Source of the DNA: Erythrobacter sp. ANT-B3C2
GTDB taxonomy: Bacteria > Pseudomonadota > Alphaproteobacteria > Sphingomonadales > Sphingomonadaceae
DNA: 64,000 nucleotides
Reading direction: 5' to 3'
NCBI GenBank assembly: GCA_001683845.1
Contig: LXQI01000009.1
Span: 1-64,000 of the forward strand
Part shown: positions 6,233 to 16,037 of the stretch, one piece after another
Layout: the number at the start of each line of letters is the position of its first letter
Numbering within the stretch: position 1 is the stretch's first letter
Notes under the pieces: generated by a model
The model's input: only the letters and a program-made list of their open reading frames with translations
Databases searched by the model: none
Told to the model about the DNA's origin: nothing
Translations under genes and position numbers: made by a program

Positions 6233-8494
6233 TCAACCGACCACCCCCGCGCTCGCCAGCACCGCCAGCGTCAGCACGTCGGGCGCGATCGCGGTCATCG
6301 GCGCGATCTGCACCGGGCACTTCATGCCGATCAGCATCGGGCCGATCGTCGCCTGCCCGCCCAGCTCGCGCAGCAGCTTGGCCGAAAGGTTGGCCGATTG
6401 CAGCCCCGGCATGATCAGCACATTGGCCGGCGCCGAAAGCCGGCTGAAAGGATAGAGCCGCATCACCTTGAGATTGAGCGCCGCATCGGGCGCCATCTCG
6501 CCCTCGTATTCAAAGCCGGGCTGCAGCTCGTCAAGGATGTGCACCGCGCCGCGGATGTTCTCCAGCCACTTGCCCGAAGGGTTGCCGAAGGTGGAATAGG
6601 AGAGGAACGCCACCCGCGGCTCATGCCCCAGCCGGCGCGCCACCTTCGCAGTCTCGCAGGCAATATGCGCGAGTTCGGACGCGCTCGGCCGTTCGTTAAT
6701 CGTGGTATCGGCCAGGAACACGGTGGTGTTCTTGCCGATCATCGCGTGCACCCCGAAGGCCACTTCGCCCGGCTTCGGGTCGATCACCAGCTGCACCTCG
6801 CGCAGCGTCTGGGCGAACGGCCGGGTGAGGCCGGTGATCATCGCATCGCCATGGCCGAGCGCCACCAGCAAGGCGGCGAACACGTTGCGATCCTGGTTGA
6901 CCATCCGCCGCGCGTCGCGCTCGGTAAAGCCGCGGCGCTGCAGCCGGGCATAAAAATAGTCCACCATGTCCGGCACCAGCGCCGAATCGGCCGAATTCTG
7001 GATCTCGAAGCTGTCGGGATTGGACGCCTGGAGCTCGGCCAGCTTCTCGCGCACCGCCTGCGTCCGGCCCACAAGCACGGGCGTGCCATAGCCGAAATCG
7101 CGGAACTGGATTGCCGCGCGCAGCACCACATCCTCTTCGGCCTCGGCAAAGATCACCCGCTTGGGGTTCTTCTGGGCCTCCTCATACACCTTGGTCAGCA
7201 CCGAAGTGGTGGGGTTCAGCCGCGCCTTGAGCGAGGTCTTGTAGGCTTCCAGGTCGGCGATCGGCTTGCGCGCCACGCCGCTATCCATCGCCGCCTTGGC
7301 CACTGCCGCGGATACGGTCTCCATCAGCCGCGGGTCGAACGGGGCGGGGATGATATACTCGGTGCCGAAGCGCTGGTTTTTGCCATAAGCGGCAGCCACC
7401 TCCTCGGGCACCCGCTCGCGCGCCAGCTCGGCAATCGCCTCGGCCGCCGCAATCTTCATCTCCTCGTTGATCGCGGTTGCCTGCACGTCGAGCGCGCCGC
7501 GGAAGATGAACGGAAAGCCCAGCACATTGTTGACCTGGTTGGGATAATCGGAGCGCCCGGTGGCGATGATCGCATCCGGGCGAACCTTCTTGGCATCATC
7601 CGGCCAGATTTCGGGAACCGGATTGGCCATCGCAAAGATGATCGGCTGCGGCGCCATGCGCTCCACCCATTCGGGCTTCAGCGCGCCCGCGGCCGAAAGG
7701 CCGAGGAAGATGTCAGCCCCCACCAGCGCCTCCTCCAGCGTGCGGGCCTCGGTGTCGATCGCATGCGCGCTCTTCCACTGGTCCATCTGCTCTGCGCGGT
7801 CGCGATGGATCACGCCCGCCCGGTCGCACATCGTCACGTTCTGGTGCGGCACGCCCATCGCCTTGATCAGCGCGGTGCAGGCGATCGCGCTGGCGCCCGC
7901 GCCATTCACCACCATCCGCACGTCCTTCAGCGAGCGCCCGGTCAGATAGCAGGCGTTGAGCAGTCCGGCCGTGGCGATGATCGCGGTGCCGTGCTGGTCG
8001 TCATGCATCACCGGGATCTTCATGCGCTCGCGCAGCGCCTGCTCGATGATGAAGCATTCGGGCGCCTTGATGTCTTCGAGGTTGATCCCGCCGAAGGTCG
8101 GCTCCATCAGCGCCACCGCATTGATGAAGGCCTCAGGGTCTTCGGTGTCGAGCTCGATATCGATCGAATCGACATCGGCGAAGCGCTTGAACAGCACCGC
8201 CTTGCCTTCCATCACCGGCTTGCTGGCGAGCGCGCCCAGATTGCCCAGTCCCAGGATCGCGGTGCCGTTGGAGATCACCGCCACCAGATTGGCGCGCGCG
8301 GTGTATTCGGCCGCGCAGGCCGGGTTGGCGGCGATCGCCTCAACCGGCGCGGCCACGCCGGGCGAATAGGCAAGGCTCAGATCGCGCTGCGTCGCCATCG
8401 GCTTGCTGGCGATGATCTCGATCTTCCCCGGCCGGATGGTCGAGTGGTAGAACAGCGCCTCGCGGGCGGTGAAGCTGTCGGTGTCTTCGGCCAA
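6233..8494 (-). CDS. maeB: NADP-dependent malic enzyme with C-terminal phosphotransacetylase-like domain
   Basis: The 753-residue product is the large MaeB form that converts malate to pyruvate and CO2 with NADP reduction, feeding gluconeogenic and anabolic metabolism in the cytoplasm. The N-terminal ~430 residues are malic enzyme: [55 protein letters not shown] and [11 protein letters not shown] for NADP binding. The C-terminal ~320 residues are the phosphotransacetylase-like domain ([31 protein letters not shown]), usually regulatory and not catalytic in this family. The start is a TTG at 8494 with AGGGGAG upstream; no ATG fits better. It is the first chromosomal housekeeping gene to the right of the mobile-element segment. 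Confidence 0.96.
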   Translation of the reverse strand: MAEDTDSFTAREALFYHSTIRPGKIEIIASKPMATQRDLSLAYSPGVAAPVEAIAANPACAAEYTARANLVAVISNGTAILGLGNLGALASKPVMEGKAVLFKRFADVDSIDIELDTEDPEAFINAVALMEPTFGGINLEDIKAPECFIIEQALRERMKIPVMHDDQHGTAIIATAGLLNACYLTGRSLKDVRMVVNGAGASAIACTALIKAMGVPHQNVTMCDRAGVIHRDRAEQMDQWKSAHAIDTEARTLEEALVGADIFLGLSAAGALKPEWVERMAPQPIIFAMANPVPEIWPDDAKKVRPDAIIATGRSDYPNQVNNVLGFPFIFRGALDVQATAINEEMKIAAAEAIAELARERVPEEVAAAYGKNQRFGTEYIIPAPFDPRLMETVSAAVAKAAMDSGVARKPIADLEAYKTSLKARLNPTTSVLTKVYEEAQKNPKRVIFAEAEEDVVLRAAIQFRDFGYGTPVLVGRTQAVREKLAELQASNPDSFEIQNSADSALVPDMVDYFYARLQRRGFTERDARRMVNQDRNVFAALLVALGHGDAMITGLTRPFAQTLREVQLVIDPKPGEVAFGVHAMIGKNTTVFLADTTINERPSASELAHIACETAKVARRLGHEPRVAFLSYSTFGNPSGKWLENIRGAVHILDELQPGFEYEGEMAPDAALNLKVMRLYPFSRLSAPANVLIMPGLQSANLSAKLLRELGGQATIGPMLIGMKCPVQIAPMTAIAPDVLTLAVLASAGVVG

Positions 8495-8592
8495 CGCGGC
8501 GTCTCCCCTTTTACGGCCCGCCTAGCGCGGCACCGCGCCGGGAGGAAGCGCTGCGTGGCAAAACCGGGCCGGCAGGCCGCCGCGCCGCGCCC

Positions 8593-9201
8593 TCACTCAT
8601 CCAGCTCGATGTCCCAATAGAGCCAGTCGCGCCAGGTTTCGTGCAGATAGTTGGGCGGGAACGCCTTCCCGTGCTGCTGCAATTGCCAGCTGGTCGGGCG
8701 GATCGGCCGCACCATCGGCTGCATATGCGCCTGCGCCGGCGTGCGCCCGCCCTTCTTCATGTTGCACGGCGCGCAGGCGGTGAGGATGTTCTCCCAGGTG
8801 GTCCGGCCGCCCAGCCGCCGGGGCACCACATGGTCGAAGGTCAAATGTTTGGGGCTGCCGCAATATTGGCAGACGAACCGGTCGCGCAGGAACAGGTTGA
8901 AGCGAGTGAAGGCTGGAAATTCGCTCGGGCGGACGAATTGGCGCAACGCGATCACGCTGGGGATCTTCATGTCCAGCGAGGGCGAATGCACCTGCCGCTC
9001 GTAGCTGGCGACGATGTCCACCCGCTCCAGGAACACCGCCTTGATCGCGGTCTGCCATGGCCACAGGCTCAGCGGATAATAGGACAGCGGGGTGTAATCG
9101 GCGTTGAGCACCAGCGCGGGGCAGCTTTCCAGCTTGCGCGCAGGATCGTCCTCGGCGCTGCGGAAGTGCGCCACGCGTTCGATCAGTTCGGCGTTGAACA
9201 C
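8593..9201 (-). CDS. HNH endonuclease family protein
   Basis: A GTG start at 9201 with GGGAGGA upstream gives 202 residues; the upstream ATG frame has no support. The N-terminus (ALVLNADYTPLSYYPLSLW) and the C-terminal HNH core match a conserved bacterial HNH family: CQYCG (Cys 111 and 114), LTFDHVVPRRLGG with the catalytic His, TWENILTACAPCN for the second Cys pair and Asn, then KKGGRTP. Such proteins are widespread and chromosomal in Alphaproteobacteria; the substrate is not known. It is divergent from gluQ, with 143 bases between the two starts. Confidence 0.9.
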   Translation of the reverse strand: MFNAELIERVAHFRSAEDDPARKLESCPALVLNADYTPLSYYPLSLWPWQTAIKAVFLERVDIVASYERQVHSPSLDMKIPSVIALRQFVRPSEFPAFTRFNLFLRDRFVCQYCGSPKHLTFDHVVPRRLGGRTTWENILTACAPCNMKKGGRTPAQAHMQPMVRPIRPTSWQLQQHGKAFPPNYLHETWRDWLYWDIELDE

Positions 9202-9344
9202 TCGTCGTGTCCTCCCTGATGCGTGCAGGCAAGCATTTGCGAAGAAAAGCGTCAAGCCTGTTACACAGGGCCAATCCACAGGAATTCCCGCGAGTCGCAT
9301 CGGTTTTGCCCGAACGGCAGGGTGCGGGGCGGGAGCAGCTGGTT

Positions 9345-10202
9345 TTGGTCGTCACCCGTTTCGCGCCCAGTCCCAACGGCCTGCTGCACCTCGGGCACGC
9401 CTTCTCCGCCATTATCGCGCACGATCTGGCGAAAACCAACGATCCCGGCGGCCACTTCCTGTTGCGGACCGAGGATATCGACGGCGCCCGCTCCCGCCCT
9501 GAACTGGCAGCCAGCTTCCGCGCCGATCTCGCCTGGCTGGGCCTCGTATGGCAAGAGGTGCCGCCGCAATCGGCCCGCATCGCCCGCTACGCCCGGGCAG
9601 CGGAGGCCCTGCGCGCCGAGGGGCTGCTCTACCCGTGCCGCTGCACCCGCGCCGAAATCGCCGCAGCGGCCTTTGAGCAGGGGCCCGATGGCCCGGTCTA
9701 CCCCGGCACCTGCCGCGGCGCTTCGCTCGATCCCCAGGAGCCCGCCGCCTGGCGCCTCGACGTCGCGGAAGCACTTCGCCGCACCGGCCCGCTCATTTGG
9801 CAAGATGCCCTCGCCGGCGAGCAACAGGCTCGCCCCGAACTGGCCGGCGACGTGGTGCTGGTGCGCAAGGACCGGGAAACGCCCGCCAGCTACCACCTCG
9901 CCGCCACGCTGGACGATGCGGCCGACGGGGTGACCCTGGTGACTCGCGGGGCCGATCTGTTCGCGGCCAGCCATGTCCACCGCCTGCTGCAGGCGCTGCT
10001 CGGGCTCCCCGTGCCGATCTGGCACCACCACCCGCTGCTGGTTGACCAGACCGGCCGCAAGCTGGCCAAGAGCCGCGGCTCCTCCTCGCTCGCCAGCTTG
10101 CGCGCCAGGGGAGAGGATGGCCCGGCCCTCGCGGAGCGCTTGCGAAATCGCCTTCTCCCCGCTGGTATCAAGCTGGCAAGCACCCTACATGGCCTCTCAT
10201 GA
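9345..10202 (+). CDS. gluQ: Glutamyl-Q tRNA(Asp) synthetase
   Basis: This glutamyl-tRNA synthetase paralogue lacks the anticodon-binding domain and attaches glutamate to queuosine 34 of tRNA(Asp). I place the start at a TTG at 9345, with GGGAG 9 bases upstream, giving 285 residues; the family begins just before TRFAPSPNGLLHLGHA, which is the HIGH box. Other marks are LLRTEDIDGAR, a zinc site CRC...YPGTCRG, and the KMSKS-like KLAKSRG near residue 240. It overlaps the HIG1 gene by 4 bases (ATGA), so the two are co-translated. It fits with queC at 38935-39633 on the queuosine route. Confidence 0.9.
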   Translation: MVVTRFAPSPNGLLHLGHAFSAIIAHDLAKTNDPGGHFLLRTEDIDGARSRPELAASFRADLAWLGLVWQEVPPQSARIARYARAAEALRAEGLLYPCRCTRAEIAAAAFEQGPDGPVYPGTCRGASLDPQEPAAWRLDVAEALRRTGPLIWQDALAGEQQARPELAGDVVLVRKDRETPASYHLAATLDDAADGVTLVTRGADLFAASHVHRLLQALLGLPVPIWHHHPLLVDQTGRKLAKSRGSSSLASLRARGEDGPALAERLRNRLLPAGIKLASTLHGLS

Positions 10203-10426
10203 ACATTTTCTTGGTCATCCTCATCGTCGTGCTGTCGGCCATGGTGGTCGTTTCGCTGGTGCGCGGCATTATCGCCTTCCTGCAGAGCACCCGCCTCGAT
10301 CTGGAGAGCAACAGCGACATGGTGACGGAGATGCAGCTGCGGCAGAACAAGGCGATGTTCGCGCGCGTCAAGTACCAGGGACTGGCGATCGTCGCCGTCG
10401 CCGTGCTGCTGATGGTCAACCGCTAA
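10199..10426 (+). CDS. HIG1 domain (hypoxia-induced) small membrane protein
   Basis: The 75-residue protein has two predicted membrane helices: residues ~2-28 (NIFLVILIVVLSAMVVVSLV) and ~58-73 (GLAIVAVAVLLMV), with the HIG1 signature MQLRQNKAMFARVKYQG between them. Family members are twin-helix membrane proteins; mitochondrial relatives assist cytochrome oxidase assembly. The start overlaps the gluQ stop by 4 bases, and the cobalamin adenosyltransferase gene follows 20 bases downstream. Confidence 0.9.
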   Translation: MNIFLVILIVVLSAMVVVSLVRGIIAFLQSTRLDLESNSDMVTEMQLRQNKAMFARVKYQGLAIVAVAVLLMVNR

Positions 10427-10446
10427 AACCCTTCGAGGCCCGAGCA

Positions 10447-11013
10447 ATGGTTCGCCTGACCAAGATCTACACCCGTACGGGCGACGAGGGCACCACCGGC
10501 CTTGTCGACGGTTCGCGCGAGGCCAAGCACTCCGCGCGCATCACCGCCATCGGCGAGGTGGACGAGGCGAATTCCGTCCTCGGCTGGGCGCTGCTTTGTG
10601 CGGAGGGCGAGGCCGCCGCGGATCTGCGCCGCATCCAGAATGATCTGTTCGATCTCGGCGCCGATCTGGCAACCCCGGGCGAGGATTTTGCGCCTTCCAA
10701 TCACGCGCTGCGCATCGTGCCTTCGCAAGTGGTGTTTTTGGAACAGCGTATCGACCGCTTGAACGGGGCTCTTGCCCCGCTTGCAAGCTTCATTCTCCCC
10801 GGCGGCAACGAGCTTGCGGCCCGCTTGCATCTGGCCCGTACACTGGCCCGACGGGCCGAGCGCGCCGCCACCGCGCTGGCCGTCGAAGCGCCGGTCAACC
10901 CCGCAGCCATCGCCTACATCAACCGCCTTTCGGACTACCTCTTCGTCCTTGCCCGCACGGCCGCCGCGGCTGACGGCGGCGATGTTCTCTGGCAACCGGG
11001 CGCGAACCGCTAG
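10447..11013 (+). CDS. Cob(I)alamin adenosyltransferase, PduO/MMAB type
   Basis: It transfers adenosyl from ATP to reduced corrinoid to make adenosylcobalamin. The 188-residue length is typical. The N-terminal ATP motif [15 protein letters not shown] and the C-terminal RRAERA...[20 protein letters not shown] segment are both intact. It follows the HIG1 gene closely and precedes a 3-hydroxyacyl-CoA dehydrogenase. In Sphingomonadales the cofactor usually serves methylmalonyl-CoA mutase, which is not in this window. Confidence 0.95.
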   Translation: MVRLTKIYTRTGDEGTTGLVDGSREAKHSARITAIGEVDEANSVLGWALLCAEGEAAADLRRIQNDLFDLGADLATPGEDFAPSNHALRIVPSQVVFLEQRIDRLNGALAPLASFILPGGNELAARLHLARTLARRAERAATALAVEAPVNPAAIAYINRLSDYLFVLARTAAAADGGDVLWQPGANR

Positions 11014-11068
11014 CCTCCCACGCGCCACCCCGCTACCCCGCGCCGGAAAGCGAACAGGAGTGGCACGG

Positions 11069-11938
11069 ATGGACACGATCGCAGTGATCGGAGCGGGGCA
11101 GATGGGCGCCGGAATCGCCCAGGTGGCAGCAGTGAGCGGCCTGCGGGTGCTCCTCGCCGATCGCGATCAGGCGCTGGCCGACAAGGCGAAAAGCGGCATC
11201 GGCAAGCGCCTCGCCCGGCTGGTCGAAAAGGAGAAAATGGGCTCCGATCAAGCGGATGCCGCACTCGCCCGGATCGAAACGCTGGTCGATTACGCGCCGA
11301 TGGCCGAAGCCCAGCTAATCGTCGAAGCGGCGACGGAACGCGAGGAGATCAAGCGCTCCATCTTCGAGGCGGCGGGCAAGGTGCTCGCCGAGGACGCTAT
11401 CCTCGCCAGCAACACCAGCTCGATCCCGATCACCCGCATGGCCGCCAATGTGCCCGATCCCACACGCTTCATCGGGCTGCACTTCTTCAACCCGGTGCCG
11501 GTGATGAAGCTGATCGAAATCATCCCCGGCCTCGCCACCGCGCCCGCCACCGTGGAGCGAATGCGCGCTTTCGCCGCGCATCTCGGCAAGGAGGTGGTCA
11601 CCAGCGAGGACGAGCCCGGCTTCATCGTCAACCGCATCCTGATGCCGATGATCAACGAGGCGGTGTTTGCGCTGGGCAACGGCACCGCCACCATGCGCGA
11701 TATCGACACAGCCTGTCGCCTCGGCCTCAACCACCCGATGGGCCCGCTGGAACTGGCCGATTTCATCGGCCTCGATACCTGCCTGGAGATCACCCGGGTG
11801 CTGTTCCACGGCACCGGCGACACGAAGTATCGCCCCGCGCCGCTGCTGGTGAAATATGTCGAGGCCGGCTGGCTGGGCAAGAAGTCCGGCAAGGGGTTCT
11901 ACGATTATTCGGGCGAGCAGCCGGTGCCCACGCGCTGA
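11069..11938 (+). CDS. 3-hydroxybutyryl-CoA dehydrogenase
   Basis: This cytoplasmic NAD(P)-dependent dehydrogenase interconverts acetoacetyl-CoA and 3-hydroxybutyryl-CoA. The ATG at 11069 follows AGGAG and gives 289 residues. The N-terminal Rossmann motif is GAGQMGAG. The family pattern continues with [24 protein letters not shown], the catalytic-His segment [15 protein letters not shown], and the C-terminal domain [19 protein letters not shown] and [12 protein letters not shown] paaH or hbd name would depend on pathway context not seen here. Confidence 0.94.
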   Translation: MDTIAVIGAGQMGAGIAQVAAVSGLRVLLADRDQALADKAKSGIGKRLARLVEKEKMGSDQADAALARIETLVDYAPMAEAQLIVEAATEREEIKRSIFEAAGKVLAEDAILASNTSSIPITRMAANVPDPTRFIGLHFFNPVPVMKLIEIIPGLATAPATVERMRAFAAHLGKEVVTSEDEPGFIVNRILMPMINEAVFALGNGTATMRDIDTACRLGLNHPMGPLELADFIGLDTCLEITRVLFHGTGDTKYRPAPLLVKYVEAGWLGKKSGKGFYDYSGEQPVPTR

Positions 11939-11988
11939 CGGGAACGCCCGCTCGGCACGGCCCGTTCTTTCCCGCAAAGGAGATCACC

Positions 11989-12354
11989 ATGACCAACGAC
12001 ACCCGCAAGTCCGAGAGACCCGATGAAGAGCGCAACGATCTGATGGCGCCCGAGCTGCACAATTCGGAGCAGGATGACGAGGGCGAACAGGCCCAGACCG
12101 TCGCATCCGAGGCACTCGGCGGCGAGGCGCGCAAGGCAAGTCCGCTCGACAGCATCAAGTCCGACGAACCGGGCGAGATCATGGATGATTCGACTCAGGA
12201 CCTGGTCGATCACATGCGCGACATGGAGCAGTCCGGCCGGATCGACATGAGCGCCTATCGCGGCGAGCCGAACCATGACGACAACGAAGACAAATACGCC
12301 AAGGAGAACAAGCTCGACGACCTGCCCTCCGATGGCACCACCGAGCGCCGCTAA
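11989..12354 (+). CDS. Small acidic, disordered conserved protein
   Basis: I do not recognise a domain. The 121 residues are strongly hydrophilic and rich in Asp, Glu, Ser and Lys, with no hydrophobic core, signal or membrane segment, so it is likely intrinsically disordered. AAAGGAG 6-7 bases before the ATG is a strong ribosome site, and codon use matches neighbouring genes, supporting a real gene. A perfect 8-bp hairpin follows the stop. Similar acidic small proteins occur in sphingomonads without assigned function. Confidence 0.75.
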   Translation: MTNDTRKSERPDEERNDLMAPELHNSEQDDEGEQAQTVASEALGGEARKASPLDSIKSDEPGEIMDDSTQDLVDHMRDMEQSGRIDMSAYRGEPNHDDNEDKYAKENKLDDLPSDGTTERR

Positions 12355-12369
12355 GACAGTCCAAGCAGA

Positions 12370-12393
12370 CGGTCTGGGCGCGCGTCCAGACCG
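12370..12393. terminator. Hairpin between convergent genes
   Basis: CGGTCTGG (12370-12377) and CCAGACCG (12386-12393) form a perfect 8-bp stem with loop GCGCGCGT. It lies between the plus-strand acidic-protein gene and the minus-strand DUF202 gene. No U-tract follows on either strand, so termination strength is uncertain. Confidence 0.45.
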
Positions 12394-12395
12394 CG

Positions 12396-12806
12396 CTACC
12401 CGCCTTCGCCCACAGACCCGTCGTTGAGGAACCATAGCCCGCCGATCAGCGCCAGCCCGCCCGCGATGATCGACCAGGTCATCCAGCGGACGTTGGGCGA
12501 TCTCGGCCGGTCGATCCGGTGGCTCGACAGGCGGGCGAAGGTGCTCGACGCACGCCGCTCAGCCGTGAAGGCAATCGTTATGCTCAGGACGATGAACAGG
12601 GTCGAGATCGCCTTGCCCAGCCAGGGCGGTTCGAATTCGCCGAACACCACGTGGAAGCCGATGCCGACGCCGATCGCGGCGAAGGCGGTTCGCATCCACC
12701 CGGCAAAGGTCCGCTCGGTCGCCTGAATGGTGCGGTCCTCGGCGAGGTCCGTCCGGTCCTCCGCCAGCGAGTTCTTGTCCGCCTTCTGGTCCGACCCATC
12801 GCCCAT
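12396..12806 (-). CDS. DUF202 family inner-membrane protein
   Basis: The 136-residue protein starts at the ATG at 12806. The N-terminal ~30 residues are charged (KADKNSLAEDRTDLAEDRT), followed by the DUF202 signature RTFAGWMRTAFAAIGVGIGFHVVF and three predicted membrane helices near residues 44-62, 72-90 and 112-130. DUF202 proteins are small integral membrane proteins of unknown role (YidH type). It lies downstream of mutS on the same strand, 118 bases away. Confidence 0.88.
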   Translation of the reverse strand: MGDGSDQKADKNSLAEDRTDLAEDRTIQATERTFAGWMRTAFAAIGVGIGFHVVFGEFEPPWLGKAISTLFIVLSITIAFTAERRASSTFARLSSHRIDRPRSPNVRWMTWSIIAGGLALIGGLWFLNDGSVGEGG

Positions 12807-12924
12807 TGCACCCCTGTAGCAAGTGGGTTGCGGGTGGCAAACGCCCCGCTTGCAAATTGCTTTCTCGCTGACGTTTGCGGATCCGTTGCGCTGCCGTTGC
12901 AAGGCGCTTGCGCCCCGCTTGCAA

Positions 12925-15528
12925 TCAGCCCTCGCGCGCTTCGCGCTGCAATGCATAGAGCTGGTCGAGAGCCTCTCTGGGGGTCAGCGAATCGAGGTCG
13001 AGCGCCTGCAAGGTCTGGCGCAGATCGTCGCGCTGTTCCGCCGCCGGGGCCGCCAGCGCCGCGGCAAACAGCGGCAGCTCGCCCAAGCCCGCGGCGATTC
13101 CGCCGGTCTGAGCGCGGCCCTTCTCCAGCTTTTCCAGCACCGTCGCGGCGCGCGCCAGCACCGGCTTGGGCAAGCCGGCGAGCCGCGCAACAGCCAGGCC
13201 ATAGCTGCGATCCGCCGCGCCCTCCGCCAACTCGTGCAGCAGCACCAGATCGCCCTTCCACTCCTTGGCGCGGACATGGTGCAGGCTCAGCGCCTCACAG
13301 CTTTCAGCCAGCCGCGCGAGCTCGTGATAATGGGTGGCGAACAGGCAGCGGCAGCGCAAAGTCTGGTGGATCGCCTCGGCCACCGCCCAGGCGAGCGCCA
13401 GGCCATCGTAAGTCGAGGTGCCACGGCCGACCTCGTCGAGTATCACGAAGCTTCGCTCGGTCGCCTGGGCGAGGATCGCGGCCGTCTCGACCATCTCCAC
13501 CATGAAGGTGGAGCGGCCGCGCGCCAGATTGTCCGCCGCGCCCACGCGGCTGAACAGCCGGTCCACCAGGCCGATGCGCGCCGCAGCGGCGGGCACAAAT
13601 CCTCCGGCGTGGGCGAGGAGGACGATGAGGGCATTGGCCCGCAAAAAGGTCGATTTGCCGCCCATGTTCGGCCCGCCGATCAGCCACAACCGGTCCTCGA
13701 TCGAGAGGCGGCAATGGTTGGCGACGAAGCGCTCTCCGGCCCGCTGCAGAGCTTCCTCCACCACCGGATGGCGGCCATCGGTGATGTCGAGGCAAGGCTC
13801 CTCGACCAGGCGCGGCCGCACCCAGCCGCCTTCGGCTGCGCGCTCAGCCAGCCCGGCGGCGACGTCGATCCGGGCGAGCGCGGCGGCGGTGGCGGCGATG
13901 CGCTCGCGTGCGGCGACAGCCTCGCCCACCAGATTCTCGAAATGCGCCTCCTCGGCGGCAAGCGCATGGCGCCCGGCCTGGCCGATCCGGTCGGCCTCCT
14001 CGTGCAGCTGGAGCGAGTTGAAGCGCACTACATTGGCCATCGTCTGGCGGTGGTTGAAGCCGCTCTCGGCGACCATCAGCCGATCGGCGTGGCGCGCGGG
14101 AACCTCGATGAAATAGCCAAGCACGCCGTTGTGGCGGATCTTCAGCGCCGCGATGCCGGTCTCCTCGCGGTAGCGCGCCTCCAGCGCGGCAATTGCGCGG
14201 CGGGCGTTGCCGGAGACCTCACGCAGTTCGTCCAACGCATGATCATACCCCCCGGCAATGTAGCCTCCTTGGCCGCGCTCGGTCGGCGGGGTGGAGACCA
14301 GCGCACGGCCGAAAAGGTCAGTGAGCGCGGCATGGCCGGCGAGCTCGGGCATCAGCGTGGCTAGCAGCGCCGGAGGTTCGGGACGGGCGTGGAGAAGATC
14401 GCGGATTCTTCGCGCCTCCAGCAGCCCGTCGCGCATTTGGCCCAGATCGCGCGGAGAACCGCGCCCGGCTACCACCCGGCCAAGTGCGCGGCCCAGATCG
14501 GGCAAGCTGCGCAGGGCGGCGCGCAGATCGGCGCGCAGCAACGGATCGTCGTGCAGCCACTGGACGAGGTCGAGCCGCTGCTCGATCCGCTCCCGGTGGG
14601 CTAGCGGGCCTGAGAGATCCTCCGCCAGCATTCGCGCGCCGGCGCCGGTGACACAGCGATCGACTGTGGCGAGCAGGCTGCCTGCCCGGCCGCCGCCCTG
14701 CGCCTGGGTGATCTCCAAGCTGGCGCGAGTGGCCGCATCCATCGCCAGCACCTCGGCGCTCGCGCGCAGGGTTGGTGGCAGCAGCAGCGGCAGCGTGCCC
14801 CGCCCGACATGATCCAGATAGGCGACAAGGCCGCCGGCCGCCGCCTGCATCGCCCGGGTAAACTGGCCGAAGCCCTCGAGCGTAGCGACGCCATACACCG
14901 CCTTCAGCCGCGCCTCGCCCGCATCGCTGGCGAAGTCAGCGCGGGGCCGGGGAACCGCCCCGAGCGGTGGTTCGGCCCAGTCCTCAGGCACCACCAATTC
15001 GCTCGCTCCCAGCCGCGCCAGCGCCGCGCCGAGATCCGCCGGCGAGCACTCCTCCAGTGCCACACGGCCGGTGGAGATGTCGCACGCCGCAATCCCGCAG
15101 GTCCCACGCAGCTCGCACGCCGCGACCAGCAGATTGGCCTGGCGCGGTTCGAGCAGCGCCTCTTCCGTCAGCGTGCCGGCGGTGACCAGCCGAACGATCG
15201 CGCGGGTCACCAGCGCCTTGGCGCCACCCCGCCGACGGGCCTCTTCGGGGCTTTCGACCTGCTCGGCGATGGCGACGCATTCCCCCGCGCGGATCAGCCG
15301 GGCAAGGTAGCCCTCCGCCGAGTGGAACGGCACGCCGCACATCGGCACCGGCGCACCCTCGTGCTCGCCCCGGCTGGTGAGCGCGATATCGAGCACCGCG
15401 CTGGCCCGGCGCGCATCTTCGAAGAACAGCTCGAAAAAATCACCCATCCGGTAAAACAGCAGGCAATCGCCTGCCTCGGCCTTCAGCGTGTGATATTGCG
15501 CCATCATCGGGGTGGGAGCGGTGGCCAT
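12925..15528 (-). CDS. mutS: DNA mismatch repair protein MutS
   Basis: MutS recognises mispairs and starts methyl-independent mismatch repair. The ATG at 15528 gives 867 residues, usual for MutS. The mismatch-recognition domain begins QYHTLKAEAGDCLLFYRMGDFFELF, which includes the Phe-x-Glu wedge. Connector, lever and clamp domains follow, then the ATPase: Walker A GGPNMGGKSTFLR, the ABC signature region RGRSTFMVEM, Walker B FVILDEVGRGTSTYDG and the THYHEL switch. The C-terminal helix-turn-helix (LTPREALDQLYALQR) is complete. Confidence 0.98.
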   Translation of the reverse strand: MATAPTPMMAQYHTLKAEAGDCLLFYRMGDFFELFFEDARRASAVLDIALTSRGEHEGAPVPMCGVPFHSAEGYLARLIRAGECVAIAEQVESPEEARRRGGAKALVTRAIVRLVTAGTLTEEALLEPRQANLLVAACELRGTCGIAACDISTGRVALEECSPADLGAALARLGASELVVPEDWAEPPLGAVPRPRADFASDAGEARLKAVYGVATLEGFGQFTRAMQAAAGGLVAYLDHVGRGTLPLLLPPTLRASAEVLAMDAATRASLEITQAQGGGRAGSLLATVDRCVTGAGARMLAEDLSGPLAHRERIEQRLDLVQWLHDDPLLRADLRAALRSLPDLGRALGRVVAGRGSPRDLGQMRDGLLEARRIRDLLHARPEPPALLATLMPELAGHAALTDLFGRALVSTPPTERGQGGYIAGGYDHALDELREVSGNARRAIAALEARYREETGIAALKIRHNGVLGYFIEVPARHADRLMVAESGFNHRQTMANVVRFNSLQLHEEADRIGQAGRHALAAEEAHFENLVGEAVAARERIAATAAALARIDVAAGLAERAAEGGWVRPRLVEEPCLDITDGRHPVVEEALQRAGERFVANHCRLSIEDRLWLIGGPNMGGKSTFLRANALIVLLAHAGGFVPAAAARIGLVDRLFSRVGAADNLARGRSTFMVEMVETAAILAQATERSFVILDEVGRGTSTYDGLALAWAVAEAIHQTLRCRCLFATHYHELARLAESCEALSLHHVRAKEWKGDLVLLHELAEGAADRSYGLAVARLAGLPKPVLARAATVLEKLEKGRAQTGGIAAGLGELPLFAAALAAPAAEQRDDLRQTLQALDLDSLTPREALDQLYALQREAREG

Positions 15529-15591
15529 GCCGGCCCGACTAGCGCGAAAAGCCGGCGCGGGCAGCACCCGATGAGCGGAACCCCACAGCGC

Positions 15592-16032
15592 CTATTGCAC
15601 GATCAGCGGGTGGTGCTTGTCGAGGTGGCGCTGAATAATGCGCAGGTTGCGGGTGTTCGAGCGGTACAGAAAATCGAACAGGTCGCCCGCCATGGGAACC
15701 GCGCCCAGCGCCGTGTCGAAGGCGATGTTGCCGGCCATGCGCCACAGCTTCCACTTGGGCATGCCGAGGTTGCGCGCTTCCCACACGATATACGCACCCA
15801 TCGCCCCTGTGAGCAGATCGCCGACGATGGGCACGAGCCCGACGACAGCGTCGAGGCCGACCGGCCGGTTGATGCCCGGAATGACGAAGCTGCGCTCCAG
15901 CACCCGCTCCATCATTTCGACGCGCTGCCGGATCGCGGCCGGGTTACGACCTATCGGCAGAACGGGCATCCGGCGGGGGCGCTGAGCGCCGCCTTCGGGT
16001 GGGGGAAGGGGCAAATCGGGAGGCCGGGCCAT
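15592..16032 (-). CDS. DUF4112 domain-containing membrane protein
   Basis: The 146-residue product starts at the ATG at 16032, just after the stop of the upstream lipoprotein gene. The domain is recognised by INRPVGLDAVVGLVPIVGDL and FDTALGAVPMAGDLFDFLYRSNTRN, two short hydrophobic hairpins typical of DUF4112. The N-terminus is proline-rich. Function is unknown. It lies only 5 bases from the substrate-binding-protein gene and probably shares its transcript. Confidence 0.9.
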   Translation of the reverse strand: MARPPDLPLPPPEGGAQRPRRMPVLPIGRNPAAIRQRVEMMERVLERSFVIPGINRPVGLDAVVGLVPIVGDLLTGAMGAYIVWEARNLGMPKWKLWRMAGNIAFDTALGAVPMAGDLFDFLYRSNTRNLRIIQRHLDKHHPLIVQ

Positions 16033-16037
16033 CTGAG

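Noticed and set aside
6050-8620. Very long plus-strand reading frame (856 codons) opposite maeB
   Set aside because: It is a shadow of the high-GC maeB gene: composition is rich in Arg, His, Gly and Ala with no domain, while the opposite strand encodes a complete malic enzyme.
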